From: Prevotellaceae bacterium UBA3627
GTDB taxonomy: Bacteria; Bacteroidota; Bacteroidia; Bacteroidales; Bacteroidaceae
NCBI GenBank assembly: GCA_002373375.1
Contig: DFLE01000018.1
Location: 15,545 to 60,078 of the forward strand
DNA: 44,534 nt
Direction of reading: 5' to 3'
The notes under the pieces are model-generated. The model was not told the origin of the DNA. It ran no database searches and saw nothing but the letters and a program-made list of their open reading frames with translations. The stretch's first letter is position 1; each line of letters opens with the position of its first letter. The translations under genes were made by a program, and so were the position numbers. Positions 8,325-16,524 of the stretch are shown piece by piece.

Positions 8325-11300
8325 TTAGAACGAGATGTTTAATCCGAAAGTAAATGACTTTGTCTTTGGATAAGTCCAGATATAGTTTGTAGGATTCTCC
8401 GGGTCAAAGCCGTCACCAAGGTGTGACCAGTTGTAAAGGTTATAGCCAGAGAAGTAAACACGCAGTTTGGTCATGCCCAGACGTGATATCCAACGTAATG
8501 GGAAGGAGTAACCTATCTCGATATTACGCAGTGACAGATAATCTCCGTTCATCCACCAGATGTCTGACTCACGTGTGTCGTCATTACGGTCAGCTGAGCT
8601 GAATGACGCTGCTGAGAGACGTGGGTACTTGGCGTTGATATTACGTGGGTCGGCTGGGTCATCTGTGTAGTAGCCCCATGAGTTGACAATCTCATGCGTG
8701 GTGGCACCACCCCATCCGAAGCTGTGGTCCACATTCTCACGACATAATGCGATACGGTTAAGATAAGCTGTCATGATGACGCGAGCATCAAATCCCTTCC
8801 ACTCGAAGCCGAGCTTGACAGACGGTGTAAGTTCTGGGATACGGTCGAAATCAACATTGTAACCCATAGCAGTCTTATCGTCCACGTCTATCTGGCGGTC
8901 GCCGTTCGTATCCTGGAACACGGCATTACCCAACTTAAATGATGCGCCGGCAAATGTGTTGTACGGATATTTCTCCGGATGGTCTATAGCATCCTGCTGA
9001 GAGGTAGCTATAAGATTCTCATCTGAAGCCCACTGCTGGAACTTCAATGCGAAGCCCTGACCTATACGCTTGCCTGTGCGCTGCTGATAGTCATAAGTAC
9101 GCTCTACCTCGTCCATATAGGTTATCTTGTTCTTGTTCCATGTCAGCATACCCTCAATGCTCCACTTGAAGTCACCATAACGGTGTGAGTGGCCTATCGT
9201 CAGCTCTATGCCGTGAGTCTCCGCCTTGCCCAATGACTCCTGCGGAGGCGTGATGCCTAACAATATAGGTGTTGATGACGGTGAGATAAGAATATCAGAG
9301 CGCCACTCTTTGAACACATCAAACGAGCCGTAGAACTTATGGTTCCACACATCCCAGTCGATACCGAAATTGAACATCTTTGATATCTCCCATGTGATAG
9401 CCTCAGAGCCCATCTTTGACTCATAATAGGTAGGTACCACGTTTGACTGGCTGGCTCCCGACACACGACCGAAAGAGTAGCTGGCTCCCTGAGAGTACTC
9501 ACTCTGGAATGGATAGCGGTTTGTGGTGCCGTCCTGACTGCTTGAGCCTGAGTTCACGATATCATAGCCGGCACGACCGTAGCTGGCACGTATCTTCAGC
9601 AGGTCAACCTTCCAGTTTTGCTTCTTGAACCAAGGCTCCTTGTTGATGTTCCAACCGGCAGAGAAGCCATAGAACGTGTCCCAGCGGTTGCCCAGGGAAT
9701 AGTTGTCTGAGCCCATACGTGAGAGGTTGGCGGTGAAGAGGTAACGGTCATCGTATGCGTATGTGCCGCTGAAGTTAAATGAAGCGTAACGATATGATGA
9801 GTACTGTCCGCGTATGTTGTGCTGGTATGTGCGGAAGAAAGCGTTACCCTGCGTATAATGCTTGCCGAACTGACGGGCATAGTCAAAGCCCATGTTCATG
9901 TTTATATTGTAATAGTAGTCGCGCGGCACCGTGATAGCCGTTGACAACGCGGAGTATGTACGCTGACGGGTATATGAAATCTCCTCAAGTGAGGTATAGT
10001 CCTTCATGTAATCATAATAGAAACCGTTTGCCTCACGGTCCTGATACTTCTGGAACGTCTCATATCCGTCAAAGCTGTACGTGATGTGTCCCTTCAACCC
10101 CTTGGTCAGGAAACCGAAGTCACCCACGAGGTTAACTGTAGAATACAGGTTACGACGGCGGTTCTGCTCCGTGCCGTTGCTTGATATCATGTAAGCCACG
10201 TTCTTAGAGTGGTTATCCGTCGGGATAAAGAACTCTCCGTTTGGACAGAACACAGGGTTGGTAGGCTTATTCTCATTTATACCGAAACAGAATATCTGCC
10301 ATGCGTCAGCCGCATCGCCCGCTCCGCCCCATGTGGCAGTAGGCTGTATAATGTTGTCAATACGTCCGCCAAGGTCCACATTAAGTGTAAGGAACTTGTT
10401 GATATTCACATCTACGTTAGCACGCAGATTGAAGCGGTTAAGCACGTGCTGCGTGTCATTCTCGTTATTATAGTTTGTCCAATCAGTATTATACAAGCCC
10501 TCCTGACGCAGGTAAGAGAAGCTGACATAGTACTTCACACGGTCTGAGCCGCCGCTTATCTGGAGGTTAGTGCGGTACTGCGGCGCATAGCTGCGCAGTC
10601 CCACCTTTGCCCAGTTGGTATTGAAATACTTGTACTGGTCCATGCCCGTAAGTTGCTCGCCGTTAACGAGCTTACGATACTGCTCTATGTCATAGTCAGA
10701 ATAATATGGAGCCTTGCCATCGAGATACAAAGCCTGGTTATATGACAATGCATAGTTGTAAGCATTCTGCTGCTCTGGATAACCTGCTACGCTCTGGAAT
10801 CCGACCTCTTGCGTAAAGTTTATCTTGGTCTTGCCTGCCTCACCGCGCTTTGTTGTCACGATGATTGCGCCGTTAGCACCCTTCATACCATAGATAGCCG
10901 CTGCCGCTGCATCTTTCAACACAGTGACACTCTCTATAGGATAGGCATCAAGGAATGACAGGTCACGCTCCACGTTATCAACGATGATAAGCGGATGCTG
11001 CGCATTACCGTTCATGGTACGCAGACCGCGGATATACATTGATGTCTCTGACCAGCCTGGCTCAGAGTTGCTCTCAAAGGTCTGCACGCCTGTCACTGTT
11101 GAGTTAAAGGCATTCTGCAACACAGTAACAGGATGTTTCTCCAGTTCCTCACCAGTCACCACGCTTACAGCCTCAGTCATGTGCTTTTTCTTCTTCTCCG
11201 TAAACGGCAGCGGTGCCGTAGCCGCATAGATGTCACTGTCACGTACTACTGTGAACTTAGGCACGTCACCCTTAGCCATCTCTATCTTTCTATAGTAGCC

Positions 11301-11534
11301 CTCGGCATCTATACAAAGCTCGTCTCCCTGACGTGCGTTTCTCAACAAGAACTCGCCATTCTTATCAGTCACAGCCAGTCTATTGGTCTCTGTCACGCTC
11401 ACCAAGGCTCCCACCACAGGTTTTCCATCCTGGTCCACAACGCTACCGCGCAACACAGGTTTCTGTGCCATGGCATCCGTGCAGACGGCAAGGAGCGAAG
11501 CTGTGAGTATTATGTTTGATATCTTGTGTCTCAT
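8325..11534 (-). CDS. SusC/RagA-family TonB-dependent transporter (pair 2)
   Basis: A 1069-residue outer-membrane transporter of the SusC family. The signal peptide ends at TDAMAQ (about residue 23). A carboxypeptidase-like regulatory domain (VLRGSVVDQDGKPVVGALV) follows, then the plug with MYIRGLRTMNG, PLIIVDNVERD and the SusC hallmark SVTVLKDAAAAAIYGMKGANGAIIVTTKRG region (not quoted in full). The barrel ends in FTFGLNISF with a terminal aromatic residue. Where most SusC proteins have a TonB box like EVVVVGYG, this one reads MTEAVSVVTGEELEK, so the box is atypical. It would import glycan fragments bound by its SusD partner, energised by TonB. Confidence 0.93.
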   Translation of the reverse strand: MRHKISNIILTASLLAVCTDAMAQKPVLRGSVVDQDGKPVVGALVSVTETNRLAVTDKNGEFLLRNARQGDELCIDAEGYYRKIEMAKGDVPKFTVVRDSDIYAATAPLPFTEKKKKHMTEAVSVVTGEELEKHPVTVLQNAFNSTVTGVQTFESNSEPGWSETSMYIRGLRTMNGNAQHPLIIVDNVERDLSFLDAYPIESVTVLKDAAAAAIYGMKGANGAIIVTTKRGEAGKTKINFTQEVGFQSVAGYPEQQNAYNYALSYNQALYLDGKAPYYSDYDIEQYRKLVNGEQLTGMDQYKYFNTNWAKVGLRSYAPQYRTNLQISGGSDRVKYYVSFSYLRQEGLYNTDWTNYNNENDTQHVLNRFNLRANVDVNINKFLTLNVDLGGRIDNIIQPTATWGGAGDAADAWQIFCFGINENKPTNPVFCPNGEFFIPTDNHSKNVAYMISSNGTEQNRRRNLYSTVNLVGDFGFLTKGLKGHITYSFDGYETFQKYQDREANGFYYDYMKDYTSLEEISYTRQRTYSALSTAITVPRDYYYNINMNMGFDYARQFGKHYTQGNAFFRTYQHNIRGQYSSYRYASFNFSGTYAYDDRYLFTANLSRMGSDNYSLGNRWDTFYGFSAGWNINKEPWFKKQNWKVDLLKIRASYGRAGYDIVNSGSSSQDGTTNRYPFQSEYSQGASYSFGRVSGASQSNVVPTYYESKMGSEAITWEISKMFNFGIDWDVWNHKFYGSFDVFKEWRSDILISPSSTPILLGITPPQESLGKAETHGIELTIGHSHRYGDFKWSIEGMLTWNKNKITYMDEVERTYDYQQRTGKRIGQGFALKFQQWASDENLIATSQQDAIDHPEKYPYNTFAGASFKLGNAVFQDTNGDRQIDVDDKTAMGYNVDFDRIPELTPSVKLGFEWKGFDARVIMTAYLNRIALCRENVDHSFGWGGATTHEIVNSWGYYTDDPADPRNINAKYPRLSAASFSSADRNDDTRESDIWWMNGDYLSLRNIEIGYSFPLRWISRLGMTKLRVYFSGYNLYNWSHLGDGFDPENPTNYIWTYPKTKSFTFGLNISF

Positions 11535-11561
11535 ACTTATTTTGATGTCTGCTTTAAGTGA

Positions 11562-13418
11562 TTAATATTCTGACCATCCCGGGTTATCTTTGAACCCGTA
11601 AGGACCAACTTTCCATATCTCTGTTTCCGGAATAGGATACAAATACATACGCTCCTCGAATATACGCGTCTGCGCAATCTTACGGGTATATACATCCGTA
11701 CCGTCTCCGGCCTTTGACACAGTCATGCCGATTATAGGACGAGACAGAGCCTCTGTGGCACACTGCCAACGACGTACGTCCCACGCACGGTGTTCCTCCA
11801 TTGCCAGTTCAATGGTGCGCTCCTTATGAATGAAGTTACGCATAGCCTCCTGCGATGTAAGGTCCTCTGTAAGACGATTACGCAAATCTCCCTCTATGCC
11901 AGCACGGCCACGCAACTGATTAAGCAGGTCGCAAATAGTATTCTTGTTTGCATCATAGCTTACCTCGTTGAGAGCCTCAGCATAGTTCAGCAATATCTCT
12001 GCATAGCGAATGAATATCCAGTTACGGCTGGCATTACCAGAATGAGCAGTAGTATTGAAGATATCTTCTGGTACATACTTGCGCATATAATAACCTGTCT
12101 TGGTAGCGTTGGCGTCACCATAAGCGTTATCTGCGCCGCCCTCTGTCATGTCAAGATCCTTAGTTCCCCAATGCACGCCATTGTATAGAATCGTGGCAGC
12201 CAAGCGTGGGTCGCGTCCCTCTACAGGGTTCTCGTCATTATATCCGCTTGCGCTGTTCACCGTCGGTGTCATCTGGTCAGTTCCATAGACAGGTGCGCCC
12301 GTCACATCATAGCTTGTGAAAGGAGAAGAACCATCAAGCATATCATACATATCCACGAGGTTCTGCGTAGGGCAGTTGCCTCCCATGCCTCCCTCTGCCG
12401 GTGGCACGTCACGCATCACAGCACTCCATCCTACTGTGCCGTCATTACGCCAGAATATCACCTCTGTGTTTCCTGCATTAACAGTCTTGAGGATAGCACT
12501 GCTATAGTCTGGCATTAATGAATAGTCACCCATGAAATCATTCATAAAAGCCTTCTGGGCATTTGCAGCCTGCTGCCATGTCACTCCAGACTCCTCAGCA
12601 TAACGCGGACTTGCCATATACAAGTATATACGTGCGGCAAGGGCGCGCGCCATTCCCTTAGTAATGCGTCCGTCACGGGTATCACCGCGCATATTATCAA
12701 GCAGCCCGCTCTCGCAGTCGGCAAGCTCTGCGAGGATAAAGTCCACCACATACTGCTTTACCGTTGGGCGGCCACCCTCGTCTTTCAGTTCTCCATTCTC
12801 ATTATACAGGATACTCTCTATAAGATTACCATCGGGATTCAGACGCGAGGTAATAATAGGCATGGTACCATAACGCAGGAACATCTCCCAGTAAGCCCAA
12901 GCACGGAGGAAGCGTGCCTCTGCCACGAAGTTCTGCTTATCCTGGGTATATGATGCCAGCTTTGCAGCATCCGTAGGCTTCGGTACTATCTCTGCACGTG
13001 CAATCACAGTGTTATACTTACGCACTGCGCGATAATAGTGCTCCATCGTAGAAGTCAATTCAGCAGAACCGAAAGAACTGTTATAGTTACCTACATTGAA
13101 ACTCTTACGCACTCCGCCGTCAGAATAGCTGCACATAGCCAAGTCTGTGGCAGCGTCAAGCCAAGAGTTATTTATGCGCAGCGCTCCATGACGCAGATAG
13201 TTATAGCCGTCCATATGGTAGGCTGTGAAATTCTCCCAGTCACTGAAGGTCTGTTCCTCTGTGAAGTCTGAGCCTCCAGCCTCACGGTCAAGGAAGTCTG
13301 AACAGGAGAAAAGCAGGAAGGATGACAGACAAAGAGACAATGACATTCCCGCACCTCTCATCACACCTTTTATATTATTATTTATTATATTTTTCATAAC
13401 TGAAATATCTAGTTTCAT
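11562..13418 (-). CDS. SusD/RagB-family glycan-binding lipoprotein (pair 1)
   Basis: A 618-residue lipoprotein with lipobox LLFSC (Cys39) followed by SDFLDREAGG. Family features include AEARFLRAWAYWEMFLRYG, the region FIHKERTIELAMEEHRAW followed by DVRRWQ, and the C-terminal KDNPGWSEY. It is the surface lid of the SusC encoded 35 nt upstream and precedes the second SusC by 27 nt. The annotated start gives a rather long pre-lipobox segment; the Met at residue 8 (13397) is a plausible alternative. It differs clearly from the SusD of pair 2, so the two pairs probably bind different chain lengths or branch types of related glycans (inference). Confidence 0.93.
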   Translation of the reverse strand: MKLDISVMKNIINNNIKGVMRGAGMSLSLCLSSFLLFSCSDFLDREAGGSDFTEEQTFSDWENFTAYHMDGYNYLRHGALRINNSWLDAATDLAMCSYSDGGVRKSFNVGNYNSSFGSAELTSTMEHYYRAVRKYNTVIARAEIVPKPTDAAKLASYTQDKQNFVAEARFLRAWAYWEMFLRYGTMPIITSRLNPDGNLIESILYNENGELKDEGGRPTVKQYVVDFILAELADCESGLLDNMRGDTRDGRITKGMARALAARIYLYMASPRYAEESGVTWQQAANAQKAFMNDFMGDYSLMPDYSSAILKTVNAGNTEVIFWRNDGTVGWSAVMRDVPPAEGGMGGNCPTQNLVDMYDMLDGSSPFTSYDVTGAPVYGTDQMTPTVNSASGYNDENPVEGRDPRLAATILYNGVHWGTKDLDMTEGGADNAYGDANATKTGYYMRKYVPEDIFNTTAHSGNASRNWIFIRYAEILLNYAEALNEVSYDANKNTICDLLNQLRGRAGIEGDLRNRLTEDLTSQEAMRNFIHKERTIELAMEEHRAWDVRRWQCATEALSRPIIGMTVSKAGDGTDVYTRKIAQTRIFEERMYLYPIPETEIWKVGPYGFKDNPGWSEY

Positions 13419-13453
13419 TCAACATTCCACTTCTTACATTCAACACGCATTGT

Positions 13454-16400
13454 TTAGAACTGCACATTGATACCGAAGTTGATGGCTTTCATTATAGGAT
13501 ATTTATTTGAGCCGCTTGACTCTGGGTCAATATTGAGGTTGTCAAGATGGTCCCATGTTACGAGGTTGTTAGCATTAACATACACTCTGCACTGTGTCAT
13601 CGCGAGCTTCTTTATCCATTTCTGCGGCAGGTCATAATACACCTCTATATTCTTCAGTCGGAAGAAAGAGCCGTTCTGCAAGAAGAAAGAGTTCTGCTGC
13701 TGGTTATGGTTACCGTATGCATCATAATGCAGCAAAGGATAGGTGGCATGTGCCAGGTTCTCTGCCTCTGGCAAAGCTGGGTTCCAACGTCCCAGATGTA
13801 ACGGGCGCACCCTGCCGCCGTTGACGAAAGCATACATAGCCTCTGCATCATAATAACGGCTTACGTGGCTTACTCCCTGGAACATCACGCTCATACCCAG
13901 ACCTTTCCAGCTGCATCCGAGAGAGATGGCATAGGTATTCTCAGGTACATCACTGTAACCTATGAATGTCTGGTCACGCTCGTCAATGAAACCGTCGTTA
14001 TTCATATCACGATACTTCAAGTCACCAGGCTGCAGATTATCGGTATAGGCAGACCTTGGCAGATTACCGCCGTCGATATCTGCCTGTGTGATAAATCCGT
14101 CAGCCACGAGTCCGTAGAACTGTCCTATAGGATGTCCCTCTGTCTTACGATACGAAGTCATACCCGGAGCCTCGTCACGTGATACTATCTCATTCTTTGC
14201 ATGTGAGAAGGTAAAGTCCACGTTATAGTTGAAGTCCTTGCCTATCTTGTTACGGTGATGCAACTCCAGCTCTACACCAGAGTTCTTTGTCTCACCGAGG
14301 TTTCCGGCAGCAACGGCAACGCCGAGCCACTCAGGCTTTGTCTGATAGGTGGTAAGGATATTGTCACGTTTCTCATAGAAGTAGTCGAAAGAACCTGAAA
14401 GCAGACCATTGAGGAAATTGAACTCCACGCCGGCGTTATACTTATTGGCTTTCTCCCATGTAACGTCATAGTTGGCATACTGTGACTCCCATACTCCTGA
14501 TACATAATTGGTAGCGCCGAAGAGGTAGATGTTATTCAGCTGAGCCCACTGCGAGAGGTAGAGGAAACGCTGACGCACACCGTTCACCAGATACTGGTCG
14601 TTACCTACCTGTCCATAGCTCACACGCACCTTCAGGTTGGTGAGCCAGTCTTTCGTTGACTCCATAAACTTCTCCTGTGTGATACGCCATCCAAGAGAGA
14701 AGGCTGGGAAGAAGCCGAAGCGCTTACCCTTGCGGAAGTTCTCTGAACCGTTATATCCGAAGTTAACCTCAGCAAGGTATTTCTCGTCATATCCATAAGT
14801 AGCACGTCCTACCAGTCCCATATATCTCATAGGCAGGTCTGCCTGATAGCGGTAGTCGTTCTGGTTATACAGCACCATTGCCGTGATGTCGTGCTTCTTA
14901 AACTTGTTAGCCCAATAGAGCTGAGCCTCCATATACAACTTATATGTCGTAGTCTGGTTGTTTCCTGCATACGTCAGGTTACCGTTTGTGCCGAAAGAGT
15001 TATATGATGACAACTGTCCCGGGTCATTGCCTGGTATAAGCTGATATGTAGCATAGCTCTTCGTAAACAGTTTCTTGTAATATGCGTCATAGTCGAAAGA
15101 GAGCATACCACGCGCCTTCAGCCCCTTCAGCAGCCAGTCCATCTTATAGTCCACCACGAAGTTTGTCTCGTTTATGGTGTTCGTAGCCTTATAGAAACCG
15201 CCGTCAGCAAGCAGCGCATACACATTGTCATATTGTGATGTACCGCCATAGATGCTCTTGCCACTCTCAAGTGTATATTCTATAGGGAAGGCATACGAAG
15301 GTGTATGGTTCACATTATAGAACACCTGAGAATAACCGGCAGACTCATTAGAGTTAGGACCGTTTCTTTCCTCAAAGCGAGTACCGAAGTTGACTGAGAA
15401 GAGAAGGTTCTTTATCAAGTCAAAGTCAAGGTTGGCACGGAAGGCATAACGTGAGTATGAAGTGTTAGACTTGTTACCATACTCATCACGTGAGAGTTCC
15501 TTGAACAGACCTTTCTGGTTATAGAACTCACCACTGACGAAGTAACGCATTCTCTTCGTACCACCGCGTACGTTTACGTTATAACGCTGTGCGGGAGCAG
15601 TGCTGCGTATCACCTCGTCATACCAGTTCACGTCAGGCAGTGAAGCAATCTGGTCTGAGGTATATCCAGCGTAAGGCGATGTCATGCCGTCATTGGCATA
15701 CGCCTCATTGAGCAGTGCCACAGACTCTGCCGTACCGAGATAGTCCATCGTCCTTGTAGGTGACTGTATCTGCCAGTTGGCAGTAAGGCTCACTACCGGT
15801 TTCTGCTCCTTACCACGCTTAGTGGTGATGAGCATAACGCCGTTTGCACCACGCACACCATAGACAGCCGTGGCAGAGGCATCCTTCAATACTGAGATAG
15901 ACTCAATGTCATCCGGTGCTATCTGTGAGAACGAGCGCTCCACTCCGTCCACCAGTATCAGCGGCTGCGCATCACCGGCGAAGGTGGCACGACCGCGTAT
16001 GAATATCTGTGCGTCGTCAGCACCAGGCGCACCGCTCGTCTGCGATGTTATCACACCAGGTATCTTACCTGATATAGCCTGTGAGAGGTTAGCCGCCGGT
16101 GTAGCGAGCAGGTCCTTAGAGTCCACCTGCGATATAGCGCCGATGACAGACTCTTTCTTCTGTGCGCCATAACCTACGACGACAATCTCGTTAAGCAACT
16201 GCTTATCCTCACCTAACTGAATCTCTATTACAGAGCCGCCCTTGGCCGCCACCTCTTTCGTAGCGAAACCAACATAGCTGATGGAGAGCGTTGCCCCCTC
16301 TGGCACTTTCAGTGAGAAGTTACCCGTCATATCAGTCACGGTGCCGTTGCCCGTGCCTTTCTCCACCACCGAGGCGCCTATCACATCCTCGTCCATGTCA

Positions 16401-16501
16401 TCAGTGACGTGACCACGCACGGTGACCTGCGCCATGGTCACAGAGGCAGTAAATGCCATCACCACTGTGAGGATGATATTTCTTATTATATTATTATTCA
16501 T
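13454..16501 (-). CDS. SusC/RagA-family TonB-dependent transporter (pair 1)
   Basis: A 1015-residue transporter. The signal peptide ends near VTMAQ (residue 25). The carboxypeptidase-like domain begins VTVRGHVTDDMDEDVIGASV, followed by a normal TonB box region LNEIVVVGYGAQKKE and the plug with IFIRGRATF, QPLILVDGVERSF and SISVLKDASATAVYGVRGAN. The beta-barrel closes with MKAINFGINVQF, ending in phenylalanine as needed for insertion by BAM. It follows the LamG lipoprotein by 23 nt and precedes its SusD by 35 nt, so it belongs to the same long operon. Confidence 0.95.
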   Translation of the reverse strand: MNNNIIRNIILTVVMAFTASVTMAQVTVRGHVTDDMDEDVIGASVVEKGTGNGTVTDMTGNFSLKVPEGATLSISYVGFATKEVAAKGGSVIEIQLGEDKQLLNEIVVVGYGAQKKESVIGAISQVDSKDLLATPAANLSQAISGKIPGVITSQTSGAPGADDAQIFIRGRATFAGDAQPLILVDGVERSFSQIAPDDIESISVLKDASATAVYGVRGANGVMLITTKRGKEQKPVVSLTANWQIQSPTRTMDYLGTAESVALLNEAYANDGMTSPYAGYTSDQIASLPDVNWYDEVIRSTAPAQRYNVNVRGGTKRMRYFVSGEFYNQKGLFKELSRDEYGNKSNTSYSRYAFRANLDFDLIKNLLFSVNFGTRFEERNGPNSNESAGYSQVFYNVNHTPSYAFPIEYTLESGKSIYGGTSQYDNVYALLADGGFYKATNTINETNFVVDYKMDWLLKGLKARGMLSFDYDAYYKKLFTKSYATYQLIPGNDPGQLSSYNSFGTNGNLTYAGNNQTTTYKLYMEAQLYWANKFKKHDITAMVLYNQNDYRYQADLPMRYMGLVGRATYGYDEKYLAEVNFGYNGSENFRKGKRFGFFPAFSLGWRITQEKFMESTKDWLTNLKVRVSYGQVGNDQYLVNGVRQRFLYLSQWAQLNNIYLFGATNYVSGVWESQYANYDVTWEKANKYNAGVEFNFLNGLLSGSFDYFYEKRDNILTTYQTKPEWLGVAVAAGNLGETKNSGVELELHHRNKIGKDFNYNVDFTFSHAKNEIVSRDEAPGMTSYRKTEGHPIGQFYGLVADGFITQADIDGGNLPRSAYTDNLQPGDLKYRDMNNDGFIDERDQTFIGYSDVPENTYAISLGCSWKGLGMSVMFQGVSHVSRYYDAEAMYAFVNGGRVRPLHLGRWNPALPEAENLAHATYPLLHYDAYGNHNQQQNSFFLQNGSFFRLKNIEVYYDLPQKWIKKLAMTQCRVYVNANNLVTWDHLDNLNIDPESSGSNKYPIMKAINFGINVQF

Positions 16502-16524
16502 CTTAATGACTTATTTATTGTTAC

